Numbered from the stretch's first letter, positions 38,301 through 46,009 are shown. The stretch: 63,565 bases of DNA from Armatimonadota bacterium (GCA_020850315.1 JADZEY010000098.1:1-63565); one strand, 5' to 3'. The notes: a model not told the origin generated them from the sequence alone. Numbers and translations: made by a program.

Positions 38301-39269
38301 CCGGCGCACGCCAGGGGGGACATCTACTCCGCCACGCAGTTCTTGGTGTATTCCCAATGTCCAACAAAGTATTATCTGAAATTTCGGCTTGGCATCCCCG
38401 AGGACTTGACGGCGGCCTACGATCCTGAGTTCGACCCGAACACTCGTGACAGCGAAGATGGGACCACCTTTGCGCGGCTGTTCCGCCGCGCCGCGCTGCG
38501 GGTTGATGAAATGCTTGCCGAACTGAACGAAGCCACTGGCGATGAAGGGAACCAAGCGCACGGCGTTGGAGATGAATTCCTTGAAGCCATCTACGGCCAA
38601 CACCTTGACTCCATCGCCGCAATCCTTGAAGGTGAGGAGGCCGCTGCCGAGCCTGAGACCGCAACCGACACTCGCGACGCAGTGGAGCGCGTTGCCGACG
38701 ATGTGTTGCTAACCGAACCGCTCCCCACGGACCAATCCGAGCGGATGCGCCAACGGCTGATCGCCACCTTCCGGGGAATACTGAACAGCCCGCAGGCGCG
38801 GCAAGCTATCGCGCCGGAAGGGAGCCAAAGCTATGTTGAGCATGAACTTCGGATTCCGTTCGAGCAAGATTTTGTGTTGGGGGTGATGGATCGTTTGATT
38901 GTGGAGAGCAACGGCACAATCACCGTGCTTCATTACAAGACTCGCCGCTTGGAAGCCGATGCCCTGAAGAAGAGTGCCGACGAGTATCTGCCGCAGCTTC
39001 GGTTGTACGCTTATCTGGTGTCGCTACTGCGCCCGGAGCAGCGGACGTTCCGTTCTGTTCTGCTGTTCACTCAGCATCCCGACGTGCCACAGGAGTTCAC
39101 CTTCAGCCGATTTGATATGCACCGCACCGAGGCCGAGCTTCGCACCGCCTTCAGCGATATTCGCGATCTTAGCTACACCTCGCGCGGGCGGCTTCCGCTA
39201 CGCACCCCGCACTGCCCCAACTGTCCGTACTGGATTGAAGAGGCCTGCTTGCTGGGGAAGAAAGGGTGA
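35382..39269 (+). CDS. UvrD/AddA-like helicase with PD-(D/E)XK-type nuclease domain
   Basis: About 1295 residues from ATG 35382; the frame opens with TTG at 35346. SF1 helicase motifs are complete: ANAGSGKT (24-31), AAITFTEKAASEL, VDEFQDTN, VGDKKQSIYGFRNAE, TMHASKGLEFPIVFLPAL, and LFYVATTRARDLLIL. The C-terminal 300 residues are a RecB/AddA-like nuclease region: SATQFLVYSQCPTKYYLKF, GVMDRLIVES (D1170) and LHYKTRRL. The usual Asp of the DYK motif is His here (H1184), so cleavage activity is doubtful. Four cysteines (C993, C1278, C1281, C1289) resemble the Fe-S staple of AddB/Cas4 nucleases, with a wider last gap. A role in double-strand-break processing is inferred; no addB-like partner is in the window. 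The gene is flanked by repeats. Confidence 0.88.
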   Translation: MAEITFTLDQQKAHDATRHLSITANAGSGKTRVLVSRYCDIVELMGIRPAEIAAITFTEKAASELRTRIAEELEHRLGDESHKTNWEKLKKAREGFTSAMVSTIHGFCSQLLREYPIETDTPPNFRVVSGYERRVMEQESLEEAIEAALTSPQNDPTHLTSAYQTARRINRELLEDIVKMMFHNREPITFSRTNGVLSRSKKETLALWDSAILTAVDSVLRSPQVMDSFQNLIGFMKTPDAAATKFQELRQATTVINILEGFSNLKSMMLTREGSPRKTGVFRLSRDEVATLNPLAEPIQRAIEQLKPLLENPTDPTLHPQLLDDTAVLLDIFDDAVRTYEQRKSRQNALDFEDLQLRLLFALQRPEDHKAITGRFKAIMVDEFQDTNALQYTVVNRLLRGLNALGRLCIVGDKKQSIYGFRNAEVEVFDRADRDIVAQNTQEKREGQPLEYRNAKLIGASHQEQLGLIRLDASFRLLPSNCAYVNLACAPVMAPEGLFNFGVPYEPLVCARRSEGAGGVEVILARKSDDESSDDPLPQQESSDSTVEEPKSESAENESVSEAELIARRILQLVTSGEPVVWESPTKGEPEQPRPARFGDIAILCRKRSSFQELEDTFRAHGIPFLNFGSSRFYSSQEIYDIVNYLSVLLNSNNDVALLGLLRSPYFGVSDLELYRIGTTAAGRSLWERTVQQATQPNAHPSLRRAVETIEEDRAMAGRIPISLLMRRVLEHTGWRGAVIGTERGEQAMANIDKLMEQARAFEQRGFTNLYDFVEQIRSQIDGDEVESEAPINTGRDAVLLMTMHASKGLEFPIVFLPALHSPPRRTDTIMFDRDLGFGWNWKFNHNDYRPTIALFMRLRNSERERAEEARLFYVATTRARDLLILSGNVEKMKQGTMLSWATDPLGGLPTDNGTVAITSPLYFLNEDGRRKSSGMWQQTVKVWYQLPEQPRYEAEARPAQVFRNDLVNIGELPAHARGDIYSATQFLVYSQCPTKYYLKFRLGIPEDLTAAYDPEFDPNTRDSEDGTTFARLFRRAALRVDEMLAELNEATGDEGNQAHGVGDEFLEAIYGQHLDSIAAILEGEEAAAEPETATDTRDAVERVADDVLLTEPLPTDQSERMRQRLIATFRGILNSPQARQAIAPEGSQSYVEHELRIPFEQDFVLGVMDRLIVESNGTITVLHYKTRRLEADALKKSADEYLPQLRLYAYLVSLLRPEQRTFRSVLLFTQHPDVPQEFTFSRFDMHRTEAELRTAFSDIRDLSYTSRGRLPLRTPHCPNCPYWIEEACLLGKKG

Positions 39270-39358
39270 TGCACATCCCTCTACATGGCAAGCCACGTTG
39301 CGTATCTGTGGTAAGAACAACCATTTACTACTTCTCTGCGCCTGCGCGCCGTATCATT

Positions 39359-39440
39359 GCACACGACACACACCGTTGGGGTGACGGTGTGCTCGCCCAA
39401 CGGAGCCGGCCATTTTTTTTGGCTGGCTCCATTTTTTTTG
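39359..39440 (+). ncRNA. Candidate structured RNA element, copy 1 (short)
   Basis: 82 bases. Hairpin I is acaccg...cggtgt (39371-39391) and hairpin II is ggagccggcc...ggctggctcc (39402-39430), followed by A-T8. Hairpin I has an A-T pair where copies 2 and 3 have G-C. Upstream sequence differs from the other copies; only a -10-like TATCATTG remains, so this copy may be silent. Confidence 0.5.
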
Positions 39441-39467
39441 GAGGGGGCAGCACACCCAGCCGCAGTG

Positions 39468-39636
39468 ATAGAGTAGTGATGGTTTTCATCGCCCAGATTT
39501 TTTTTCATCCCCACAGAAAAACGCTTGCATCTTCCCCGAACCCGAAGTATTGTTGCACACGACACACGCCGATGGGGTGACGGCGTGCTCGCCCAATCGG
39601 GGCCGGCCATGTTTTAGGCTGGCCCCACTTTTTTTG
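39468..39636 (+). ncRNA. Candidate structured RNA element, copy 2
   Basis: 169 bases, nearly identical to copy 3. The first 95 bases form a conserved leader with CTTG, 20 bases, then TATTGTTG, close to the Bacteroidota promoter pattern TTTG-N19..21-TAnnTTTG. A transcript from there would be about 80 bases. Hairpin I is acgccg...cggcgt; hairpin II is ggggccggcc...ggctggcccc, then ACT7. Hairpin II has a G-C pair where copies 1 and 3 have A-T. No open frame is conserved. It could instead be a mobile palindromic repeat. Confidence 0.5.
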
Positions 39637-40100
39637 TCTCCCCCCCCCCCGTTCCCTGCTTCGGCTTCTCACCGAACCTCACCCTCCGCTCATGCTGAGC
39701 CCGTCGAAGCCTGTCCTGAGTCTGTCGAAGGGTATGAGTGGAGCCGCTGAACGGGCAAGGTTTCGCTGTTGCCCGCGTTCGCTGCCTGCCCTCACCCCAG
39801 CCCTCTCCCAAGCTGGTGATACTACTGCTTCCACTTCATTCGTCGGGTGGGAGAGGGAGCCAGAGCCGAAAAAGGGAAAGTGAGATGCTTCGGCTTCCCA
39901 CCGAATCTCACCTCCGCTCTTGCTGAGCCCCGTCGAAGCCTGTCCTGAGTTTGTCGAAGGGTATGAGTGGAGTCGCCGGACGGGCAAATTTTCACTCTTC
40001 TTGATTCGGCACTCGACATTTGCCATTCGACATTTTCCTCACCTCCCGCCTTCGCAGGAATGACAGCCACAAAATTTTCGCACGCTCCTTTTATTTGAGT
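39637..40100. repeat. Cluster of dispersed repeat cores
   Basis: Gene-free. 39683-39765 and 39911-39985 are two direct copies of the tccgctcatgctgagccc / cctgtcctgag / tgtcgaagggtatgagtgg core also found in elements A and C. Between them, 39776-39876 is an inverted relative of repeats R1/R2 at 35 kb. 40011-40036 contains two copies of a c(a/t)cgacatt motif that recurs next to the heptanucleotide repeat at 51.7 kb. Short frames here translate repeat DNA only. Confidence 0.75.
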
Positions 40101-40269
40101 ATAGAGTAGCGGTGGTTTTTATCGCCCAGATTTTTTTTCATCCCCACAGAAAAACGCTTGCATCTTCCCCCAACCCGAAGTATTGTTGCACACGACACAC
40201 GCCGATGGGGTGACGGCGTGCTCGCCCAACGGAGCCGGCCATTTTTTTTGGCTGGCTCCACTTTTTTTG
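40101..40269 (+). ncRNA. Candidate structured RNA element, copy 3
   Basis: 169 bases matching copy 2 across the full length, including the CTTG-N20-TATTGTTG promoter-like leader, hairpin I (40200-40220) and hairpin II (40231-40259) followed by ACT7. Differences from copy 2 are few and include the paired A-T for G-C change in hairpin II. It ends 31 bases before the stop of the convergent methyltransferase gene, so it could also serve as that gene's 3' end structure. Confidence 0.5.
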
Positions 40270-40300
40270 CCCCCCGTTTCCCCCCTGTTCCTCCTCTGTT

Positions 40301-41095
40301 TTACCCTTTTTTCTCAGCAATCCATGTGGTGTGCATGTCGGTGTCGTCCTGGCGGAAGCGGCGGCCCATGGCGCGGGTTAATCGCTGCGGTTTCAGCCCG
40401 GCAGAAGTCATCATCGCCTCAAGTTCTTGGCGCAGATAGAGCCGCACCACTTCGGGGCGATCGGCATAATAGACGGTCTCTTGGTCGGGGGCAATCCAAG
40501 CGGGGTGGCTCATCATGGTGTTCTGCTCTGGGTCCCAACTGTTCTCCACCACAAACGTTCCCCCTGCAAGCGGATCGCTCCAAGTGCCGAACGATTCGGC
40601 GTTGTCGGCCGTGAACGTATCCAAGTAGAGTTTCCCCCCGGGCTTCAGCCATCGGCTGATGTTCTGGAGTAGTTGGCGGTTCTGCTGGTCGCTGCCGTAG
40701 CCGAAACTTGTGTTGAGCGACAGGACAATATCGAACGTGGTGCTGGGCTGGAACGTGAACATATCGGCAGCGATGAACTGGGCCACAACGCCACGCACGG
40801 CAGCGGTGCGGGCGCAATGCAGCACCAACGGCTCGGAGCGTTCCAGCCCCACCGCACGCGCGCCCATCATTGCAAGCCGCATCACCACTTCGCCGCAACC
40901 GGAGCCAAGGTCTATCAGGTCGGATCCGGGGGTGATCTGAAGTTGGCGGGCAATGCTGCGGGCAACATTTTCCCATGCTGGCTCCTCATCGGGGTTGCCG
41001 TAGTACTCACGCTGCAAAAAGTCGCTCCACCAATTCCAATCTTTGATTACTGGGATTTGATCGGCGGGGAATGTTCCGGTGCTGATTGTGTCCAT
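40301..41095 (-). CDS. Class I SAM-dependent methyltransferase
   Basis: 264 residues from ATG 41095 (MDTISTGTFPADQIPVIKDW); the frame opens at 41188. Motif I is DLIDLGSGCGEVVMRLA (SAM-binding glycine loop). Motif II is VGLERSEPLVLHC, followed by IAADMFTF and FDIVLSLNTSFGYGSDQQN (motif IV), then LKPGGKLYLDTFT. This pattern fits small-molecule methyltransferases of the Methyltransf_11/25 type. The C-terminal beta region (VVENSWDPEQNTMMSHPAWI, RLYLRQELEAMMTSAGL) is typical of the same group. The substrate is unknown. It follows the MoxR gene by 129 bases on the same strand and may be in its operon. Confidence 0.88.
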   Translation of the reverse strand: MDTISTGTFPADQIPVIKDWNWWSDFLQREYYGNPDEEPAWENVARSIARQLQITPGSDLIDLGSGCGEVVMRLAMMGARAVGLERSEPLVLHCARTAAVRGVVAQFIAADMFTFQPSTTFDIVLSLNTSFGYGSDQQNRQLLQNISRWLKPGGKLYLDTFTADNAESFGTWSDPLAGGTFVVENSWDPEQNTMMSHPAWIAPDQETVYYADRPEVVRLYLRQELEAMMTSAGLKPQRLTRAMGRRFRQDDTDMHTTWIAEKKG

Positions 41096-41224
41096 GGCGC
41101 GAAGATACGGTGGGATGATGGGATGACGGGGCAAACCACGTTTCGGAAATAAACGCAATGGGGAATCGGGATGCAGTGCGCGCCCCAATTCCCCATTGGA
41201 TACGTTGGCATTCCCTCCCCCCCC

Positions 41225-42196
41225 TTACTCCAACAACCGCCTCACAATCTCCTGCGGTGTCACGTTGTCCGATTCGGCGTTGAAGTTGGTGACGATTCGG
41301 TGGCGCAGCACCGGCAGCGCGACGGCACGCACGTCTTCAATTTCCGGCGTAAACCGCCCTTGCAGCACGGCACGGGTTTTTGCCCCCAGAATTAAATACT
41401 GCGAGGCGCGCGGCCCGGCACCATAGCTTAGGAAATCGGTGATGAACTTCGGGGTGCTTCCCGATTTTGGCCGTGTGTTGGCCACCAACCGAACGGCATA
41501 CTCCACCACATTATCGGCCACCGGAACGCGCCGGATCAGCTGCTGGGCAGCAAGGATTTCCTCACCATCCAACACCTTTTCCAGCGTGATGCTTCCGCCA
41601 GCGGTTGTCTGTTTTACGATCTGCACTTCTTCGGCAAAGGAGGGGTAATCCAGCCAGACGTTGAACATGAAGCGATCCAGCTGGGCTTCCGGCAGCGGGT
41701 AGGTTCCTTCCTGCTCAATCGGGTTTTGCGTGGCCAGCACAAAGAAGGGTTCCGGCAACGCATACGTCCGCCCGGCAGCGGTGACGCGGTGTTCCTGCAT
41801 GGATTCCAGCAAGGCAGCCTGCGTTTTTGGCGGGGTGCGGTTCACCTCGTCGGCAAGGACGATGTTGGCAAAGATGGGTCCTTTCACAAACCGGAAAACC
41901 TTCTCGCCAGTGGAACGATCTTCTTCGATAATCTCGGTTCCGGTGATGTCCGAAGGCATCAGATCCGGGGTGAATTGAACGCGGTTGAAGGAGAGGTTCA
42001 GCACATCGGCAAGGGTTCGGATCAGCAAGGTTTTTGCCAGCCCCGGAACCCCCACCAGCAGGCAGTGGCCGCGCGCCAGAAGTGAGATCAGCAGTTGCTC
42101 AACAACCGCATCTTGCCCAACAATCACACGGCCAATTTGGCCGCGAACACGGTTGTACGATGCTTGGAGGTTTTTAACGGCTTCTACGTCGGTCAT
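41225..42196 (-). CDS. MoxR-family AAA+ ATPase
   Basis: 323 residues, the standard length. Walker A is GVPGLAKT (49-56) and Walker B is IVLADEVNR (D116/E117). Further MoxR signatures include PSDITGTEI, RTPPKTQAALLESMQE, FVLATQNPIEQEGTYPLPEAQLDRFMF and the C-terminal lid with GAGPRASQYLILGAK. MoxR ATPases usually work with VWA- and DUF58-domain proteins encoded next door, as chaperones for protein or cofactor assembly (family knowledge). None of those partners is adjacent here; a methyltransferase lies downstream instead. The intergenic region upstream contains the composite heptanucleotide repeat. Confidence 0.94.
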   Translation of the reverse strand: MTDVEAVKNLQASYNRVRGQIGRVIVGQDAVVEQLLISLLARGHCLLVGVPGLAKTLLIRTLADVLNLSFNRVQFTPDLMPSDITGTEIIEEDRSTGEKVFRFVKGPIFANIVLADEVNRTPPKTQAALLESMQEHRVTAAGRTYALPEPFFVLATQNPIEQEGTYPLPEAQLDRFMFNVWLDYPSFAEEVQIVKQTTAGGSITLEKVLDGEEILAAQQLIRRVPVADNVVEYAVRLVANTRPKSGSTPKFITDFLSYGAGPRASQYLILGAKTRAVLQGRFTPEIEDVRAVALPVLRHRIVTNFNAESDNVTPQEIVRRLLE

Positions 42197-42204
42197 GTGG
42201 GGGA

Positions 42205-42408
42205 GTGTTAGTGGTTAGTGGTCAGTGGTCAGTGGCAGAGGAGTTGCTGGTCATTGGTTCTTGGTCATTAGTCATTAGTCATTAGTCATTAGTCATTAGT
42301 CATTAGGCTATCCTTCATCCTTCATCCTTCATCCTTCACTCTTCATCCTTCACTCTTCACTCTTCATCCTTCACTCTTCATCCTTCACCCTTCACCCTTC
42401 ACCCTTCA
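42205..42408 (+). repeat. Composite heptanucleotide tandem repeat, locus 1
   Basis: Three blocks in order: a gttagtgg/gtcagtgg block (42208-42235), six exact TCATTAG units (42265-42306), and fourteen units of the form (TC/CT/CC)CTTCA or close variants (42311-42408). The last unit overlaps the stop codon of the DnaC-like gene (42406-42408). The same three blocks, diverged, occur in the opposite orientation at 51693-51836. Heptanucleotide STRR repeats are known from filamentous cyanobacteria; this is a similar phenomenon in another phylum. Confidence 0.9.
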
Positions 42409-43137
42409 TTCCAAATACCATGCTTTTTGTTGGCGGTAGCTTTGGCCAGTGACGTGCAGGACTTTCATCATGCTTCGTGTGCGGTCGTCGTAGCGGACGC
42501 GGTTTGCGGGGGAATCGCCCACCATCATCTCCTTCAGCATCTCCTCGTAGGGCTTGTTGCTGGTGATAAACACCCGCCCGCCCCGCTCGTGCGCGTTCAG
42601 CATCACGCTTTTGAACAGGCGCGAGGCCATTCCGAAACCGCTGTTCAGATCGTCAATAATCCAGGCTTGCCCGGGGCCAAGGTCCAGTTGTTGGCTGAAG
42701 GTGTAGCGGTCGGCTGGCTGGAAACTTGGCTGCAAGCCACGCAGCATGAACTGCTTGCTGATCCCAACCGCAATGTGCGATTTCCCGATTCCCGCTTCGC
42801 CGTACATATACAGCCCCGCCCCCATGCTGTCGTCGTTCAGCTCCACCAATTTATTGGCGAAGTGGAGCATTGCTTCTTGGGATTCATTTTTCGGCTGATA
42901 GTTATCAAGCCTTGAGCAGAGATTTTCCAGAGGGATGAACGGGTTCAAATCGTAGAACCGCAGGTCGTTCTGCAGGTACGCGGCATCCCGTGGCGAAAGC
43001 CCCCCCACAAAAAAATTGGCTTGATGGCTGCCGCTGGCCCACTCCGCCTCCAGCGTTGGGAAGCAGGCTTTCAGTTTGGAGATCACCGCCCCGGTGTACT
43101 CCGCACGATACAGATGAATGGGAAGGATATTGTCCAT
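42406..43137 (-). CDS. DnaC/IstB-like ATP-binding protein
   Basis: 243 residues from ATG 43137 (MDNILPIHLYRAEYTGAVIS); the frame opens at 43242. Walker A is GEAGIGKS (113-120) and Walker B is WIIDDL (D162/D163). They are followed by sensor-like VFITSNKPYEEM (N in sensor 1) and an arginine-rich lid (RVRYDDRTRSMMKV). This is the compact AAA+ fold of DnaC/DnaA-type loaders and IstB, but no transposase is adjacent, so a transposition role is unlikely. The N-terminal 100 residues match no family I recognise. It begins 22 bases after the DUF2723 gene and is probably co-transcribed with it. Its stop codon lies in the heptanucleotide repeat. Confidence 0.8.
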   Translation of the reverse strand: MDNILPIHLYRAEYTGAVISKLKACFPTLEAEWASGSHQANFFVGGLSPRDAAYLQNDLRFYDLNPFIPLENLCSRLDNYQPKNESQEAMLHFANKLVELNDDSMGAGLYMYGEAGIGKSHIAVGISKQFMLRGLQPSFQPADRYTFSQQLDLGPGQAWIIDDLNSGFGMASRLFKSVMLNAHERGGRVFITSNKPYEEMLKEMMVGDSPANRVRYDDRTRSMMKVLHVTGQSYRQQKAWYLE

Positions 43138-43159
43138 GTCAATCGCCCGATGATTTTTG

Positions 43160-46009
43160 CTATTTACCACCGAGCAATGCCTGCATTTTTTGCCGGATTG
43201 CCATTGGGTTGTAGGTCTGTGCTGCGCGATCTTGCATGGCAAACTCCCCTAACTGATCCAGCATTGCAATCGAGCGTTCGGCGTACTGTTTGGCTTTGCC
43301 GGAATCGCCAGCACGGCTGTAGGCCTCGGCAATATTCGCCGCAACCCAGTAGGGCATCGCCAACGCTTCGGGATTGATAAGCGACTCCAGCTTATTCAGG
43401 ATGGCCACGGCCTCCTTTGGGTTGTTACGGGTGTTCAGCTCATCCAACGCTAGGCTGATGTATAATTCCCAGTATCCCGGTATCCACTGGCGGTGGTCTT
43501 CCAGGAAGAAGGCATCGGGCGTGTTCATGTTCCGCAGCTTGAAGCCGAAGTGGGGTGTCTGGTAGGACTCGTCATCCTTCAGCGTCTGCATGGCGCATTG
43601 CTTGGTGATGGTTGGCTCAATCGCAAAGCCGTAGGTGCTGCTTTGTTGCTGGCGGACCGGCATCACGCGGTAGGCCATTCCTTCGCGGCGCAGATATTCT
43701 TCCAATCCACCCCAGGCATCTTGGTAGGTGGTTGCCGAGAAGTAGATGGGGCGTTCCCATTTGGTTTGCGTCAAAATTTCCTTCACCATAATCGGCTTGA
43801 ACCCAGCATACACCCGCCCCTGGCCCGATGGTTGCCCCGACATCGGCCAGGTGATGGAACCATCGGTTGCAGTGAATTTCGCCAAGCTATCGGGAGGGAT
43901 GTACCCGGCGGCGGTGGGACTGCTTAACCCCCATTTCATCACCGCTGCCGGAACCGGAACCGTGGCTTGGGCCGGAACCTCGCGCGGGCCAAGCTCGGGG
44001 TGGGTTCCTTCCGGATCTTTCATGAATTGTGCGGGCCAGCTTAGTGGGATTTTCTTTGCTCCCCACGGCTGTTCGTTCTGCATCTGCCACATGTACCAGT
44101 TGGTTTGGGCAAGCTCAAGGTTCACCACGCGGATGTCGCGACGGACACCGGCAACATCCTGCAGATACCAAAGCGGAAAGGTGTCGTTATCGCCGTTGGT
44201 GAACAGGATTGCGTCCTTCTCGCAACTTTGCAGCACGTTGTAGGAGAAATCCCACGGGGTCCAGTTGTGCGAACGGTCGTGCAGAGTCCACCCGCCAACG
44301 CACATGTTGATTGGGACGGCAACAAAGCAAAGTGCCAACGCACCCGCCACCATTCCGGTGTTCTCCGCACCGTCGTCGCTGGCGGATTCCGCACCTTCTT
44401 TCCGGCGTTTGCGTGCGGCCTCGGCAATGGCCGACGCGCCCAATCCAATCCACATTGCAAAGACCATGAAGGAGCCGACGTAGAAGTAATCACGCTCGCG
44501 CGGTTGCGGCTGCTGCTGGTTTTGCTGCAACGTTGCGATTGCCCCCTGGAACAGGAAGATTGCCAGAAACACCGTCGCCATTTTGGGGTCGCGGCGGAAG
44601 TGATAGATCAGGCCGAACATCCCCAACAGCAACGGCAGCGCGTAGAACTGCACCGGGAGTTTTGCTCCCGATCCCGCCGGGGTGATGAACGCCGCGCGAA
44701 CCTCATCGCTTACCCCCCAAAAAGCAAACCCTGCATCCTGGACATCGCTAACACGCCCAACAAAATTCCAGAACAGATAGCGGAAATACATGTGGCCAAG
44801 CTGCCATTTGAACATGTAGCTCAACTCCCCCGGTGTGTTAATCTGGTCGAATTTGATGACCGCTGGGTTGTTGCTGTACTCTGGATATTCTGGGTTCTGT
44901 TCGTAGCGGGGCGGAGTCCACGGCTCGCCGTACTGCGCCCAGTGGCGGCTGTAGTATCCGTCCGATTCGATGCGGCGTGGCCAATTTGGCCGCTGGCCGT
45001 ATTGCTCGCGTCCCAAGTAGCTAACAAGCTCGGAAACAGTGTCCGGCTCGTTCTCATTCATTACTGGGTGGGCATTGGCGCGCAGCAGAATTTGGACGTA
45101 GGTGGTGAACCCCAAAAAGATCATCAGGAAGGAAACGGCGGCAAGGAAGAACTGCGATTTCCGGTTGCGCACTGCCCACCAGATCAGCCCGATAATGCCG
45201 ATAATCGCCAGCACCCCCAACACCTGCGCAGTCCCCCCAGGGATCGGAACGCTAAACAGAATCAGACTAACCTTCATGTTTTGGCCAGCAATCATTTTGG
45301 GGATGTACTCAATCATCCCTTTGTAGATCACCACCAAAAAGGTGAAACCGGTAATGGCCATCAGCCCCGCAAAAGAGAGCGGGGAGAACTTGTAGTTGCG
45401 GAAGTAGATCACCATTGCAATCGCGGGGATCATCAGCAACGCAAGAAGGTGAACGCCAATGGCAAGCCCGCAGACGTAGGCCATCAGAAGGATGTACCGC
45501 TCGTGTCCCGGCTTATCATGCTTGCTATCCCACACCATCATCAACCACACCAGCAGCGCGATCAGCGTTGTTCCGCCGGCATAGACCTCCGACTCGACGC
45601 TGTTGAACCACTGCGTGTCGCTCCAAGTGAACGCCAACGTGCCGATCAGCCCCGCGCCGATGGTGCTGAGATAGCTGGTGATTGGCGCGCCTTCGCGGTA
45701 TGGCCGCCAGCGTTCAATCAGTTGGACAATCACCAGATAGACCAACGCCGCAGTGATCGAGGAGCAGAACGCGCTGAACAGATTCAGACTCCATCCCGGA
45801 TCACCAGGGACAATCAGTTGGAACACACGCCCAACAATCAGCCACAGCGGCGCGCCGGGGGGATGGGGAACCTGCTGCCACGTTGCCGCTGCCGAAAACT
45901 CGCCGCAGTCCCAGAACGGAACCGACGGCTGCAAGGTCATGGCATAGGTGATAAACGTGACAAGGAATGCAACCCCAGCAAGGGCGCGATTAGCGATACG
46001 GTAGTTCAT
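43160..46009 (-). CDS. DUF2723 membrane glycosyltransferase-like protein with TPR tail (paralogue 2)
   Basis: 949 residues. The N-terminus is the DUF2723 signature: LAGVAFLVTFITYAMTLQPS, VPFWDCGEFSAAATWQQVPH, PPGAPLWLIVGR and WFNSVESEVYAGGTTLIALL. The conserved WDCGEF acidic site corresponds to the early Asp/Glu of GT-C enzymes. About 10-13 membrane helices run to near 540, a periplasmic domain follows (LQDVAGVRRDIRVVNLELAQTNWY), and TPR-like helices finish the protein (ALDELNTRNNPKEAVAILNKL). The family includes human TMEM260, an O-mannosyltransferase, so a lipid-linked sugar transferase role is plausible (inference). It is a close paralogue of the 47288-50407 product; an ALG5-like gene lies between them. 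Confidence 0.88.
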   Translation of the reverse strand: MNYRIANRALAGVAFLVTFITYAMTLQPSVPFWDCGEFSAAATWQQVPHPPGAPLWLIVGRVFQLIVPGDPGWSLNLFSAFCSSITAALVYLVIVQLIERWRPYREGAPITSYLSTIGAGLIGTLAFTWSDTQWFNSVESEVYAGGTTLIALLVWLMMVWDSKHDKPGHERYILLMAYVCGLAIGVHLLALLMIPAIAMVIYFRNYKFSPLSFAGLMAITGFTFLVVIYKGMIEYIPKMIAGQNMKVSLILFSVPIPGGTAQVLGVLAIIGIIGLIWWAVRNRKSQFFLAAVSFLMIFLGFTTYVQILLRANAHPVMNENEPDTVSELVSYLGREQYGQRPNWPRRIESDGYYSRHWAQYGEPWTPPRYEQNPEYPEYSNNPAVIKFDQINTPGELSYMFKWQLGHMYFRYLFWNFVGRVSDVQDAGFAFWGVSDEVRAAFITPAGSGAKLPVQFYALPLLLGMFGLIYHFRRDPKMATVFLAIFLFQGAIATLQQNQQQPQPRERDYFYVGSFMVFAMWIGLGASAIAEAARKRRKEGAESASDDGAENTGMVAGALALCFVAVPINMCVGGWTLHDRSHNWTPWDFSYNVLQSCEKDAILFTNGDNDTFPLWYLQDVAGVRRDIRVVNLELAQTNWYMWQMQNEQPWGAKKIPLSWPAQFMKDPEGTHPELGPREVPAQATVPVPAAVMKWGLSSPTAAGYIPPDSLAKFTATDGSITWPMSGQPSGQGRVYAGFKPIMVKEILTQTKWERPIYFSATTYQDAWGGLEEYLRREGMAYRVMPVRQQQSSTYGFAIEPTITKQCAMQTLKDDESYQTPHFGFKLRNMNTPDAFFLEDHRQWIPGYWELYISLALDELNTRNNPKEAVAILNKLESLINPEALAMPYWVAANIAEAYSRAGDSGKAKQYAERSIAMLDQLGEFAMQDRAAQTYNPMAIRQKMQALLGGK

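Noticed and set aside
39692-39883. Small frame encoding LSPSKPVLSLSKG
   Set aside because: Comes from the dispersed repeat core; the same peptide type arises wherever that repeat lies.
42265-42408. Possible CRISPR array
   Set aside because: Units are 7 bases with no spacers; it is a simple tandem repeat.
42406-43137. IstB-like protein as evidence for an IS21 element
   Set aside because: No IstA transposase or inverted ends nearby, and the N-terminal region differs from IstB.
43138-43242. Upstream extension of the DnaC-like gene
   Set aside because: Overlaps the end of the DUF2723 coding sequence; ATG 43137 fits better.
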